From: Paenibacillus assamensis DSM 18201 | Lineage (GTDB): Bacteria; Bacillota; Bacilli; Paenibacillales; Paenibacillaceae | NCBI RefSeq assembly: GCF_000422445.1 | Contig: NZ_KE383837.1 | Span: 186,001 to 250,000 of the forward strand | Length of the DNA: 64,000 nt | Direction: 5' to 3' | Shown: positions 26,801-36,369 of the stretch, in pieces | Numbering within the stretch: position 1 is the first letter of the stretch | Layout of the letters: every line of letters starts with the position of its first letter | The notes under the pieces: model-generated | Database searches by the model: none | What the model was told of the DNA's origin: nothing | What the model saw: the letters and a program-made list of their open reading frames with translations, nothing else | Position numbers and translations under genes: made by a program

Positions 26801-28211
26801 ATTGCTGGATGTTGTATGGAATACGTTCATGCGGATTAACGAAGGAAGCATAGCGATCGATTTCTTTACCGTCCTGCATTTTTACTGCCGCGATCTCGAT
26901 TATTTTGTTATTCGATACCGAAAGACCCGTTGTCTCAATATCAAACACTACATAGGTTGCATCTTTTAAGCTGCGAGGCTCTGCATTCATTACGACTTCC
27001 GTGTTATCATTGACCACATTTGCTTCCAAACCGTAGATCACTTTGACACCATGCTTTTTCGCAGCCTTAGCGGCTTCAGGATAACATTGAACATTGCCAT
27101 GATCCGTTACAGCAATTGCTTTGTGTCCCCACTTAGCAGCTTGCTTCACATAGCTATCTATCGAAGTAACAGCATCCATCGTACTCATCGTTGTGTGCAA
27201 ATGGAATTCTACCCGCTTCTCCTCTGCGTTATCTTGACGTTCTGGAGGAGCAGTTACTTCTTGCAAATCAGACGCCAGCATAACAAGCTCTGGTGTCATC
27301 ATAAAACGGTCATACTCGACGCGACCACGAACTTTAACCCATTTTCCGTTAGATAAAAGACTGAGCTTAAGTACATCTTCTTTTGACTTAGCAAACATCT
27401 TGATGAGCATGGAATCTGAAAAGTCAGTTACATTGTAGGTAAATAACGTATTACCATTCCGCAGTTCCTTCGTTTCCAAACCGAATACCATACCTTGAAG
27501 GGTGACACGCTTCTCTTCATCTTGTACGTCCATGATGGGCATTGGTTGATCTTTCACTTCATAGCCGAATTGCAGACGATCAGGCACAACCCCTGGTTCA
27601 GCTGCTTGATCGACAGACTCCAATGCAGCTTCTTCCATCATACGCTGAACAGCTTTCCGTTCTTCTTCAACCAGCTTCGCTTGGAATTCTTGGACCACTT
27701 CTTTATCCTGCTGTCCAATCTGAAGCTGTACACGCAATTGGCGTGAGAAATACGTATCGTAGAAGCGCTTGACGTATTCATCAATTTGCTTCTTCTTAGC
27801 CAATTCCAATGAAGTTTCTTCGGCTAATAATATCCGAAGAAGATCAGACTCAACTTCGATATGCGCCCTGTGCAGCCATCCGTTCACAGAAGCAACCTCA
27901 CGCTTCACCCACTCCATGAATAGCTGCCAATAGGATTCAACCACTTCTTGATAAGAAACCACTTCTTCATAGTGAAAAATGATTCTTATCTTCGCGATAT
28001 GAGACATTTTATCTTGGATTTTCAAACAAAATGTTCGGTACGCTTCTGGTGGTACGACCGTTGACTTTTCGATGTGGATCGTCCATTCCCGATTCGAACG
28101 GCTAGTTTCTACACGATCTATATGTCCATCTTGAAAAAAGGTTTGGATAAGTTCGGGCGGCAGTTCGGCTTGCTTCATTAGCAGCTCAAAACGTTGTCTA
28201 CGATCCGTCAT
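23898..28211 (-). CDS. polC: DNA polymerase III alpha subunit, PolC type
   Basis: The 1437-residue replicative polymerase of low-GC Gram-positives, in which the proofreading exonuclease is inside the chain. Order: N-terminal domain, OB fold (about 235-310), PHP domain beginning VEFHLHTTMSTMD near 337, DnaQ-like exonuclease from about 420 (VVFDIETTGLS, AHNARFDMGF, HRAIDDT) inserted in the PHP domain, and the polymerase core (VGSRGSVGSSVVATFLG, a zinc-finger-like pair CPNAEC and CPNC, and catalytic KVPDIDLNFSGEYQ). The C-terminus QLSLF is the beta-clamp peptide. The ATG at 28211 has GGAGG at eight bases. It follows proS. Confidence 0.97.
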   Translation of the reverse strand: MTDRRQRFELLMKQAELPPELIQTFFQDGHIDRVETSRSNREWTIHIEKSTVVPPEAYRTFCLKIQDKMSHIAKIRIIFHYEEVVSYQEVVESYWQLFMEWVKREVASVNGWLHRAHIEVESDLLRILLAEETSLELAKKKQIDEYVKRFYDTYFSRQLRVQLQIGQQDKEVVQEFQAKLVEEERKAVQRMMEEAALESVDQAAEPGVVPDRLQFGYEVKDQPMPIMDVQDEEKRVTLQGMVFGLETKELRNGNTLFTYNVTDFSDSMLIKMFAKSKEDVLKLSLLSNGKWVKVRGRVEYDRFMMTPELVMLASDLQEVTAPPERQDNAEEKRVEFHLHTTMSTMDAVTSIDSYVKQAAKWGHKAIAVTDHGNVQCYPEAAKAAKKHGVKVIYGLEANVVNDNTEVVMNAEPRSLKDATYVVFDIETTGLSVSNNKIIEIAAVKMQDGKEIDRYASFVNPHERIPYNIQQLTNITDDMVQDAPEVDEVLKQFVAFVEDDILVAHNARFDMGFVQHNLKQLGMAELSNPVLDTLELARLIHPTLKNHRLNTLADKYKVSLENHHRAIDDTIALSGVLVGLLHDAHSIRGIEMLDRLNDYVGQNLKNTRPFHCSIYALNDVGRKNLYKLVSSSHTEYFHRVACIPKRKLIEHREGLLIISGCEKGEFFEAVLNKSREEAEEIAQFYDVLEIQPLTMYMHLVDKGLVGAPSDIEQAIRKVCDIGDKFGKPVIATGNVHYLNPRDKMFRDITIHGITGFSPLKDQKKPDAHFRTTTEMLKEFEFLGADVAKRVVITNPNELADRFEALKLFPDELFTPIIDGADEEMRNTCYETAKSIYGEPVPEIVVARLEKELEPIIKFGFSANYLISERLVKKSNADGYLVGSRGSVGSSVVATFLGISEVNPLPPHYVCPNAECKHSEWITDGSVPSGFDLPDKECPNCSSRMKGEGQDIPFETFLGFKGDKVPDIDLNFSGEYQPIAHNYTKELFGEKSVFRAGTIGTVAEKTAFGFAKKYEEDYHKKWRGAEVARLASGCTGVKRSTGQHPGGIVVVPDYMEVEDITPVQFPADDQNAEWKTTHFDYHAFDANLLKLDILGHDDPTMMRMLQDLTGFDPTKIPMNDPKVMSLFNSTKALGVEPDQIRTPVATYGIPEMGTRFVRQMLVECQPSSFADLLQISGLSHGTGVWLGNAQELIKSGICTIKTVIGCRDEIMLFLIYKAGMDASLAFKITENVRKGKGLSEDWINEMKRCNVPQWYIDSCLKIQYMFPKAHAAAYVISAVRCAYYKLYHPIEFYATYFTVRAEDFDIELLCQGYEAINRKIDEIEAKGFQALPKEKNMLPVLEMALEMTARGLSFKSLDLYRSDATMFLVDGDSLIPPFSAMQGIGENAARNIAAAREGDEFLSIEDFQQRSKASKTIIELLTQMGCFRGLPETNQLSLF

Positions 28212-28242
28212 GAAGTCCACCTCCTGTCTAATCTATAGAACA

Positions 28243-28309
28243 GAAATGGCTTTCGCTAGGAGTCATCATTCGGATTGCCGAGGGATGCTCCCGCATCGAA
28301 AGCCATTTC
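28243..28309. repeat. 13-bp perfect inverted repeat between proS and polC
   Basis: GAAATGGCTTTCG (28243-28255) and its exact complement (28297-28309) enclose 41 bases that contain a further GGGA/TCCC pairing. The hairpin lies in the 124-base proS-polC gap, 21 bases upstream of the polC ribosome binding site. It has no clear T-run. It may be a processing or stabilising element, or a weak terminator. Confidence 0.55.
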
Positions 28310-28335
28310 ATCTTTATCAACTATTAGTATTGTAA

Positions 28336-29784
28336 TTAATATGCGCGTGCAAATACAACGGTATGTTTAGCCTTCTCTCCACAAACTAGACAGGAAGACT
28401 TATGCTCATCTACTGTAAATGGAATGTTACGGCTAGTAGCACCTGTTTCTTCCTTGACTTGATTCTCACAAGCGTCAGAACCACACCATCCAGCCAATGT
28501 GAAGCCACGTTTCTCTTCCATGGAAGCTTTCATTTCATCAATTGTATTCACAGAATAGAAGTTCTCTTGACGGAACTCTAGTGCACGATTGAACATTTCA
28601 CCATGAACGTCATTCAACATCTTCTGCACTTCTTCCGTCAGCTTCGATTGCTCAACGATTCGCTTCTCACCTGTAACACGGGAAACGAGTACACATACAC
28701 CATTTTCCATATCACGAGGGCCAATTTCAAGACGAACCGGAACACCACGCATTTCGTATTCATTGAACTTCCAACCAGGTGACACGTCGGAACGATCGTC
28801 CATACGAACACGAACCCCTGCTGACTTCAACTCAGCAAACAACTCATCTGCACGACTTACTACTTGATCACGCAACTTCGCTGGACCGATTGGAATAATA
28901 ACCACTTGTGTTGGTGCAACCTTAGGAGGCAATACCAATCCACGATCATCACCATGCACCATAATCATAGAGCCAATAAGTCGTGTACTTACGCCCCAAG
29001 ATGTAGTGTGCACGTATTCCATCGTATTTTCACGGCCAAGGTATTGAATATCAAATGCGACAGCAAAGTTTGTTCCCAAGTAATGAGAAGTACCTGCTTG
29101 TACAGCACGTCCGTCCTTCATCATCGCTTCAATCGAATACGTATCTACTGCACCCGCGAATTTCTCAGAAGGTGTTTTCTGACCAACGATTACGGGAATC
29201 GCCAAGTAGTCTTCAACAAATTCTTTATAAATTTGAAGCATTTGCATCGTCTCATGACGCGCTTCTTCTTCCGTTTCATGTGCCGTATGGCCTTCTTGCC
29301 ACAAAAATTCACTTGTACGAAGGAACGGCAATGTGCGCTTCTCCCAACGAACAACATTCGCCCATTGGTTAATAAGTACTGGTAGATCACGATAAGATTG
29401 AATCCACTTGGAGTACATATGACCAATCATCGTTTCAGATGTAGGACGAATGGCAAGACGCTCTTCAAGCTTCTCTCCGCCTGCTTCCGTAACCCATGGC
29501 AGCTCTGGATTAAACCCTTCTACGTGCTCCTTCTCTTTTTGGAAGAAGCTCTCAGGAATGAACATCGGGAAGTAAGCGTTGCGGTGACCTGTCTCCTTAA
29601 AACGACGATCCAATTCCTCACGAATATGTTCCCAAATCTCGAATCCATCTGGACGAAATACGATACAACCGCGAACTGGGGAGTAGTCCATCAGCTCTGC
29701 TTTTTTAATAACATCAATATACCAGCGAGAGAAATCTTCTTGCTGTGGTGTAATTTCCGATACGAACTGCTTCTCCTTAGACAT
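28336..29784 (-). CDS. proS: Proline-tRNA ligase, archaeal/eukaryotic (short) type
   Basis: A 482-residue class II synthetase charging tRNA-Pro. Class II motif 2 appears as RWEKRTLPFLRTSEFLWQEG and motif 3 as STRLIGSMIMVHGDDRG. The insertion editing domain of the ~565-residue bacterial form is absent. Instead there is a C-terminal zinc-binding domain (GWCGSDAC and SSCLVCG) ending in a terminal tyrosine, the hallmark of the archaeal/eukaryotic type. It sits exactly where Bacillus has the bacterial-type gene, between rasP and polC. AGGAGG lies 12 bases before the ATG. No T-box leader is seen in the 114-base gap upstream, which holds a 13-base palindrome (29822-29834). Confidence 0.95.
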   Translation of the reverse strand: MSKEKQFVSEITPQQEDFSRWYIDVIKKAELMDYSPVRGCIVFRPDGFEIWEHIREELDRRFKETGHRNAYFPMFIPESFFQKEKEHVEGFNPELPWVTEAGGEKLEERLAIRPTSETMIGHMYSKWIQSYRDLPVLINQWANVVRWEKRTLPFLRTSEFLWQEGHTAHETEEEARHETMQMLQIYKEFVEDYLAIPVIVGQKTPSEKFAGAVDTYSIEAMMKDGRAVQAGTSHYLGTNFAVAFDIQYLGRENTMEYVHTTSWGVSTRLIGSMIMVHGDDRGLVLPPKVAPTQVVIIPIGPAKLRDQVVSRADELFAELKSAGVRVRMDDRSDVSPGWKFNEYEMRGVPVRLEIGPRDMENGVCVLVSRVTGEKRIVEQSKLTEEVQKMLNDVHGEMFNRALEFRQENFYSVNTIDEMKASMEEKRGFTLAGWCGSDACENQVKEETGATSRNIPFTVDEHKSSCLVCGEKAKHTVVFARAY

Positions 29785-29898
29785 AACGGATAAGTTCCTC
29801 CTGAATCTGTGCATTAGCGAGGTACATCATGTACTATGATCGGAAAATAAATAATGATTTAGTAAACCGATGTAGTCCCGCCAATGACGTCACAAATA

Positions 29899-31173
29899 TT
29901 AGCTTTTAAATAGTCGTAATATATCATTATAAGTAACAACCAGTATAAGCATCATAAGCATCGCAAAGCCGACAAAGTGAACCATACTTTCACGGTTCGG
30001 ATCAATTGGCTTGCCTCTCAATGCCTCAACTCCAATAAACACGAGACGACTTCCGTCCAATGCAGGAATTGGAAGAAGATTGAATATACCCAAGTACAAA
30101 CTTAGTATGGCTGTCCATAATGTAAGTTGTTCAATTCCTTGTTTGGCAACTTGACCTGTTATTTCGAATGTTCTTACAGGTCCACCTAAGTCATCGAGCT
30201 TGAATTGCCCGAATATTAACTGTTTGAAACCATCGAATATTAACTTCGTCATATTAACCATGGAAGTCCCAGCATGCTGGAACGTCTCTGTAAACGAAGG
30301 CGAACGAGTTGGAAGAATAGGTGAAATACCGACTTTTCCACCCTCATGCCCCTCTAATTTTACAGGAGTCAATGTCACTTCAAAACGCTCAGTTCCTCGT
30401 AATACGCTCCACGTCATCGGCTTACCTTCTGATTCAGCTGTCATTTTCACAAGCTTCTCAGCATTTCCACCAATTGCGACGCCATTAATCTTCTCAATGA
30501 TATCGCCTTCTTGGATATTTGCTTTAGCAGCAGGCATATCTTCTTTGATATTACCTACTTTGACGTAAGTCGGATTTTCCAATGGGATGCCTACCATCAA
30601 AATATGGGCAGCAAACAAGAAAAACGCAAGAATGAAGTTCATTAATGGTCCGCCAAAAATGGCTAACGCACGCTGACCTACGGTCTTGCCGCCAAACTGG
30701 CGATTGCGGGGAGCAATTTGAGTGTCCTGATTACGTGCTACGATAAGTGCTTGCGGATGTACCTGATACGTATGCTGTTCGCCATCAACCGCTAGCGTAA
30801 GATTTAGGTTATGCTCTAAATCAATGCTAACAATCTCACCTCGAATAACATTTTTCCTCATATCGAGTTGATCAGCATACAGCTTCTTTACCTGTCCATC
30901 ACTGATGCGAATCGCAATCGTTTGTCCTGGCTGAATTTCTACAACTTCGGGATCTTCGCCAGCCATTCGGACATAACCTCCAATTGGAAGCAGTCTTAGC
31001 GTATAGCGAGTTTCACCCTTCTTGTATGCAAAAATTTTGGGTCCAAAACCAATTGCAAACTCCCGCACAAGAATACCAGCACGCTTCGCAAATATGAAAT
31101 GACCCCACTCATGTATCGTTACGATGATGAAAAAAACGAGTACTGAAGACAGTACTATCTGCACCATTTGCAA
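29899..31173 (-). CDS. rasP: Site-2 protease RasP (RseP-like)
   Basis: A 424-residue intramembrane zinc metalloprotease that cleaves anti-sigma factors and signal-peptide remnants. The zinc motif HEWGH lies in the first membrane helix near residue 20, and the second element NLLPIPALDGSRLVF lies near 375. A PDZ domain lies in the middle (AKANIQEGDIIEKINGVAI). There are about four membrane segments. An insertion of some 80 residues between the first helix and PDZ (EIQPGQTIAIRISDGQV and on) is longer than in many members. The TTG at 31173 has AAAGGAGG at nine bases; the ATG at 31182 overlaps that site. Confidence 0.94.
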   Translation of the reverse strand: MQMVQIVLSSVLVFFIIVTIHEWGHFIFAKRAGILVREFAIGFGPKIFAYKKGETRYTLRLLPIGGYVRMAGEDPEVVEIQPGQTIAIRISDGQVKKLYADQLDMRKNVIRGEIVSIDLEHNLNLTLAVDGEQHTYQVHPQALIVARNQDTQIAPRNRQFGGKTVGQRALAIFGGPLMNFILAFFLFAAHILMVGIPLENPTYVKVGNIKEDMPAAKANIQEGDIIEKINGVAIGGNAEKLVKMTAESEGKPMTWSVLRGTERFEVTLTPVKLEGHEGGKVGISPILPTRSPSFTETFQHAGTSMVNMTKLIFDGFKQLIFGQFKLDDLGGPVRTFEITGQVAKQGIEQLTLWTAILSLYLGIFNLLPIPALDGSRLVFIGVEALRGKPIDPNRESMVHFVGFAMLMMLILVVTYNDILRLFKS

Positions 31174-31277
31174 GCGTAACATCCTCCTTTAGCGTTGCGG
31201 GACGCGTATAACCTATACATTATCATTATTCTCCATCATCGCACAAGAGAATCCATTGTCCTAGAATGGTATGCAAG

Positions 31278-32429
31278 TTATTCGACTGGAGGCAAGCTAG
31301 CCGCAATAGCTCTTGCTCTTCCATCAGCATCTTCAATTTCAGCTAAGGAAGGCTCGGCATGGACTTGATGATTGGACAGTACTTTCTCTACAATGCGTTC
31401 AATATCCAGAAAACCAATCTCCCCTTTGAGGAAGCGACTTACCGCAACCTCATTAGCAGCATTAAACACGGTCGTTGCCGTACCGCCTGCTTGTCCACTC
31501 TCATACGCATAACGAACCATCGGATAACGCCCCATGTCCATTTCACGGAAATGAAGCTTTCCAATCTCAGCCAAGCTTAGTGACGGACCCTTCAGCTCAA
31601 GCCGTTCGGGATATGTCAATGCATATTGGATAGGTACGCGCATGTCAGGCAGCCCAAGCTGCGCAATAACGGAACCGTCGACATATTCAACGAAAGAATG
31701 AATAATGCTTTCTGGATGAATGAGTACTTGAATTTGCTCATAAGGAATGTCGAATAACCAGTGTGCCTCAATGACTTCTAGACCTTTATTCGCCATTGTA
31801 GCAGAATCTATTGTAATTTTAGCACCCATAGACCAGTTAGGATGGTTCAATGCTTGCTCTACGGTTACATCTTTAAGTTCTTCTCTTCCTTTATCTCGGA
31901 AGCTACCTCCCGATGCTGTCAACGTAATCGAGCGCAAATGACGCATGGATTCTCCGTTTAGGCATTGGAATATAGCTGAATGTTCACTGTCAATCGGTAA
32001 CAAAGCTACATTATGCTTGCGAGCCGCCGCTGTGACAAGATGTCCAGCTGTGACAAGTGTTTCCTTGTTAGCCAAACCGATCTGTTTGCCTTGTTCAATA
32101 GCAGCTAACGTAGACTTCAATCCGATGCTTCCTACCACTGCGGTAACAACCGTGTCCGCTTCAGCAACAGAAGCTACCTCGATTAGACCTTCATCACCAT
32201 ATGTCAGTGCCGTTCCTTCTGGCAGATGAATCCGAATCGCATCAGCAGTTGCCTTGTCCTGTACCGATACTAGCTTTGGACGAAATTGCTTCACTTGCTG
32301 CAATAGCAAATCAATGTTCCGCCCAGCAGCCATTGCTTCGATTTGAAATTGCTCAGGGTGCTGCGCTACCACATCTAACGTTTGAGTTCCAACCGAACCT
32401 GTGGAACCTAGTAGAGCGATCCGTTTCAT
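31278..32429 (-). CDS. dxr: 1-deoxy-D-xylulose-5-phosphate reductoisomerase
   Basis: A 383-residue enzyme of the MEP isoprenoid pathway making MEP from DXP with NADPH. Seen: the nucleotide motif [16 protein letters not shown] at the N-terminus, the metal site [13 protein letters not shown] near 150, the flexible-loop region [12 protein letters not shown], and [24 protein letters not shown] lies upstream of the ATG. Its product feeds UppS, encoded two genes upstream. It lies between cdsA and rasP, the standard order in Firmicutes. Confidence 0.97.
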   Translation of the reverse strand: MKRIALLGSTGSVGTQTLDVVAQHPEQFQIEAMAAGRNIDLLLQQVKQFRPKLVSVQDKATADAIRIHLPEGTALTYGDEGLIEVASVAEADTVVTAVVGSIGLKSTLAAIEQGKQIGLANKETLVTAGHLVTAAARKHNVALLPIDSEHSAIFQCLNGESMRHLRSITLTASGGSFRDKGREELKDVTVEQALNHPNWSMGAKITIDSATMANKGLEVIEAHWLFDIPYEQIQVLIHPESIIHSFVEYVDGSVIAQLGLPDMRVPIQYALTYPERLELKGPSLSLAEIGKLHFREMDMGRYPMVRYAYESGQAGGTATTVFNAANEVAVSRFLKGEIGFLDIERIVEKVLSNHQVHAEPSLAEIEDADGRARAIAASLPPVE

Positions 32430-32472
32430 GAAACACCTCTATTCATTATGTTGCCGCGTTATAAATGATGTT

Positions 32473-32496
32473 GTGTTGTTTATTAATAAACAACAC
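32473..32496. repeat. 24-bp perfect palindrome across the cdsA stop codon
   Basis: Bases 32473-32496 (half site GTGTTGTTTATT followed directly by its complement) form a perfect 24-bp palindrome. It contains the last codons and TAA stop of cdsA. No T-run follows. It could be a protein-binding site or an RNA stem at the end of cdsA. Confidence 0.75.
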
Positions 32497-33277
32497 CTAT
32501 GAAGTACGCAAATGGGAATACGATTAACCAACTGTCACAACGATCAAGTACACCACCATGTCCTGGAAGTAAATTCCCAGAATCTTTAACCCCTTGTACT
32601 CGCTTGTATGCCGACTGGATCAAATCACCCATTTGGCCCGCAAGAGAAACGGTCAAGCCAACCATTACTGCTTGCGTAATCGACATCATGTCTGGGTTCA
32701 CGAAAGCACCAATCAAGCATACAATTATAGATACAAGCACGCCTCCAAGAGCACCTTCAATTGTTTTGTTAGGGCTAATAGCCGGCCATAATTTATGCTT
32801 GCCTATCGCTTTACCTACAAAATAAGCACCAATATCGGAAGCCCAAACTGCAGCAAATAGCAGTATCGTCCAAAACAATCCGTGCTCTATTTCATTTCGA
32901 ATCACGATCATATATTTAAATCCAAAACCAACATAAAATGCTCCGAACCATACGACAGCAGCATTTTGGATCGTAATGCGATTTTTACTAATGACCGTGA
33001 TAGATAATGCGATAAACATAAACAGCCACAAAATCATATCCGGTGACCAGGTAAGTTCGATCCCCCAGCGAGACCATGGGACGGTTAGCAATAAAACTAA
33101 ACCATATCCTAAGAGTGATATCAAATCAAACGGCTGCTTATGAAGCATTCGAGCATATTCGTAAAATCCAATTAACGCCAGGGCGATAAGCAATCCTTCA
33201 TAAGGTAAGCTACCAATGTAAACCAGCACTGCAAAGAACGATCCGGCGATTACTCCCGTCATGATGCGCTGTTTCAT
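32483..33277 (-). CDS. cdsA: Phosphatidate cytidylyltransferase
   Basis: A 264-residue integral membrane enzyme that makes CDP-diacylglycerol from CTP and phosphatidic acid, the precursor of phosphatidylglycerol and cardiolipin. About seven or eight hydrophobic segments are visible. The CdsA signature near the C-terminus is complete: SAYKRVQGVKDSGNLLPGHG, followed by GVLDRCDS. GGAGGA lies upstream of the ATG. It lies between uppS and dxr; a palindrome spans its stop codon. Confidence 0.96.
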   Translation of the reverse strand: MKQRIMTGVIAGSFFAVLVYIGSLPYEGLLIALALIGFYEYARMLHKQPFDLISLLGYGLVLLLTVPWSRWGIELTWSPDMILWLFMFIALSITVISKNRITIQNAAVVWFGAFYVGFGFKYMIVIRNEIEHGLFWTILLFAAVWASDIGAYFVGKAIGKHKLWPAISPNKTIEGALGGVLVSIIVCLIGAFVNPDMMSITQAVMVGLTVSLAGQMGDLIQSAYKRVQGVKDSGNLLPGHGGVLDRCDSWLIVFPFAYFIGVVY

Positions 33278-33295
33278 ATAGACTCGTCCTCCAAC

Positions 33296-34066
33296 TTATT
33301 GTAGTCCGCCATACCGCCTATGACGATTTTGGTATTCGGCTACCGCTTCCTTCAAGTGTTCCCCAGTAAAGTCTGGCCATAGCACATCAGTAAACCAAAA
33401 TTCACTATATGCCAACTGCCACAACATAAAGTTACTCAGACGCATTTCTCCGCTCGTCCTAATAAGCAAATCAGGATTAGGCAAATTATTGGTTAAAAGA
33501 TGCGCAGAAATCATCTGCTCATCGATCTGGTCCACTTGTACTCGCCCTGCTAATACATCAGCTGCGATTTCACGAACACCTTCAACCAATTCACGCTGTC
33601 CGCCATAATTTAAAGCGAAATTAAGAATAAGGCCAGTGTTGTGCTTCGTCCGTTCAATTGCTTCTTCTAAGGGTTTGCGTGTATGTTCAGGCAACTGTTC
33701 CCGATGTCCCATCATCCGAACTTGAACGTTTTCTTTGATTAACTCATCTAGTTCAACGGCCAAAAATTCTTGAGGCAGTTTCATTAGAAACTCAACTTCA
33801 TCCTTCGGCCTTTTCCAATTCTCTGTTGAAAATGCATACATCGTAAGTACTTTGATACCCAACTCATTTGCAGCTATCGTAACATGTTTGACAGCCTTCA
33901 TGCCGGTATGATGGCCAGCAACGCGAGGCAATCCACGGCGCTTCGCCCAGCGTCCATTGCCATCCATAATAATGGCTACATGTTCTGGGACATTGTCTTT
34001 AGAAACGTGCAAAGGCTTATGGCTAGTTTCGCGTCGCTTCAACCACGCTTGGAATCGCTTAATCAT
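33296..34066 (-). CDS. uppS: Isoprenyl transferase (undecaprenyl diphosphate synthase)
   Basis: A 256-residue cis-prenyltransferase that makes the C55 lipid carrier for peptidoglycan. The catalytic aspartate lies in HVAIIMDGNGRWAKRRGLPR near residue 35. Other family blocks are YAFSTENWKRPKDEV, LNFALNYGGQRELV and DLLIRTSGEMRLSNF. The ATG at 34066 has GGAGGAGA upstream; the longer frame to 34141 runs through the frr terminator and is rejected. It is co-directional with cdsA, 18 bases downstream. Confidence 0.96.
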   Translation of the reverse strand: MIKRFQAWLKRRETSHKPLHVSKDNVPEHVAIIMDGNGRWAKRRGLPRVAGHHTGMKAVKHVTIAANELGIKVLTMYAFSTENWKRPKDEVEFLMKLPQEFLAVELDELIKENVQVRMMGHREQLPEHTRKPLEEAIERTKHNTGLILNFALNYGGQRELVEGVREIAADVLAGRVQVDQIDEQMISAHLLTNNLPNPDLLIRTSGEMRLSNFMLWQLAYSEFWFTDVLWPDFTGEHLKEAVAEYQNRHRRYGGLQ

Positions 34067-34129
34067 TCCGTCTCCTCCAACCCGGTGATAACATACTGAC
34101 GTCGAAGCCCTTATGACTGTCGGGTTCGA

Positions 34130-34164
34130 ATAAAAAGACAATAAACCCCACCGTGTGGAGGGGT
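34130..34164 (-). terminator. Terminator-like hairpin after frr
   Basis: ACCCCACC and GGAGGGGT (34145-34152 and 34157-34164) pair with one A-A mismatch around GTGT. The minus strand continues TTTATTGTCTTTTTATT. It lies about 25 bases after the frr stop codon and 60 upstream of the uppS ribosome binding site. Partial termination within the operon is likely. Confidence 0.6.
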
Positions 34165-34188
34165 ATCAAGTCACTGTTGTCTAGAACG

Positions 34189-34742
34189 TTACACTTCCAG
34201 AATTTCTTTTTCTTTTGCAGCAAGTACTTTGTCAACTTCGACTATGTACTTGTCTGTAAGCTTTTGAACATCATCTTGATGGCGACGAGACTCATCTTCA
34301 GAAATATCTGTCTTCTCCATCTTCTTGATATCATCGTTCGCATCACGACGAATATTGCGAACAGCTACTTTAGCTTCTTCACCATATTTCTTCGTTTGCT
34401 TTACAAGCTCCAAACGGCGCTCTTCTGTTAGAGCAGGAATTGTAATACGAATCATTTGTCCATCATTCGCTGGAGTTAATCCAAGATCGGACTTCAAAAT
34501 TGCTTTCTCAATCGCACCAATAGAAGATTTATCCCATGGCTGAATCATCAACGTACGAGCATCTGGTGTATTGAGGTTAGCAAGCTGATTAACAGGCGTC
34601 ATTGCACCGTAATATTCAACTTGAATACGATCAAGCAAAGCTGGAGTTGCGCGACCTGCACGAAGTGATGACAGTTCACGTTTGAGTGCACCAATCGCTT
34701 TTTCCATACGCTCTTCTGCATTTTTCTTAACTGCTTGCGGCA

Positions 34743-34743
<1 letters not shown>
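34189..34743 (-). CDS. frr: Ribosome recycling factor
   Basis: A 184-residue tRNA-mimic that, with EF-G, splits post-termination ribosomes. Seen: [36 protein letters not shown] and [20 protein letters not shown], with the long helical hairpin at both ends. The ATG overlaps the pyrH stop codon by one base (TAATG) with AAGGGAG upstream. Its length is the family standard. Confidence 0.98.
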
Positions 34744-35534
<791 letters not shown>

Positions 35535-35590
35535 TCAGCGTGCCTGTTGATAGCCTTAAGGCTTGCTTGCCATGTATTTTCGAACGAAAA

Positions 35591-36241
35591 TTACATATTA
35601 GCTTGTGCCATAACCTCTTCAACAAAGTTATCTTGTTTTTTCTCCAAACCTTCACCAAGTTCGTAACGAACGAAGCGACGGATAGAAATGTTTTCGCCGA
35701 TTGTAGCGATTTTTTCTTTAAGAAGATCTTCGATTGTTTTGTCTGGATCTTTAATGAAGGATTGCTCCATCAAGCAGAACTCTTCGTAGTACTTGCTGAT
35801 GCGGCCTTCAACCATTTTCTCAACGATTTTTTCAGGCTTGCCTTCGTTAAGTGCTTGAGCTTTCAAGATTTCTCTTTCTTTCTCAATCTCATCAGCAGAT
35901 ACTTCTTCACGACGAACGAACTTCGGAGCAGAAGCTGCGATATGCATTGCGATGTCTTTTGCGAAAGCTTGGAACTGATCTGTCATTGCAACGAAATCAG
36001 TTTCACAGTTGATTTCAACCAATACGCCGATACGACCGTTAGCATGGATGTAAGATTGTACTACACCCTCTGTAGCGATACGATCGCCTTTTTTAGCTGC
36101 AGCAGCCAATCCTTTTTCACGAAGGATTTCGCTTGCTCTTGCGATATCACCATTAGCTTCTTCCAACGCTTTTTTGCAATCAAGCATACCAGCGCCTGTT
36201 TTCTCACGTAGTTCTTTTACTGCACTCGCATTTACTGCCAT
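35591..36241 (-). CDS. tsf: Translation elongation factor Ts
   Basis: A 216-residue guanine-exchange factor for EF-Tu. Seen: [19 protein letters not shown] at the N-terminus, the TDFV motif ([14 protein letters not shown]) near residue 80, and a C-terminal coiled region with [17 protein letters not shown]. It is shorter than EF-Ts of B. subtilis or E. coli (about 285-293), because the core carries one rather than two subdomains. The ATG at 36241 has GGAGGTAA upstream. It follows rpsB with a terminator-like hairpin between them. Confidence 0.97.
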   Translation of the reverse strand: MAVNASAVKELREKTGAGMLDCKKALEEANGDIARASEILREKGLAAAAKKGDRIATEGVVQSYIHANGRIGVLVEINCETDFVAMTDQFQAFAKDIAMHIAASAPKFVRREEVSADEIEKEREILKAQALNEGKPEKIVEKMVEGRISKYYEEFCLMEQSFIKDPDKTIEDLLKEKIATIGENISIRRFVRYELGEGLEKKQDNFVEEVMAQANM

Positions 36242-36306
36242 GTTAGTTACCTCCAACACAATATTAGCTTCGTTATGTAACGAAGACCTAGAGTTCGATT
36301 CCCTTT

Positions 36307-36350
36307 AAAAAAAGGGCGGCGAGAGGTGAATCACCTTTCAACCACCCTTT
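36307..36350 (-). terminator. Terminator between rpsB and tsf
   Basis: Outer arms 36311-36319 and 36342-36350 (AAAGGGTGG with CCGCCCTTT on the minus strand, one G-U) hold an inner AGGTG/CACCT hairpin. A T-run of seven follows. It resembles the attenuating hairpin that commonly separates rpsB from tsf, giving less EF-Ts than S2. Confidence 0.82.
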
Positions 36351-36369
36351 GTTCATCCAATTCTTATGC

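Noticed and set aside
29785-29898. T-box leader for proS
   Set aside because: No T-box core or anti-terminator sequence is visible and the gap is too short.
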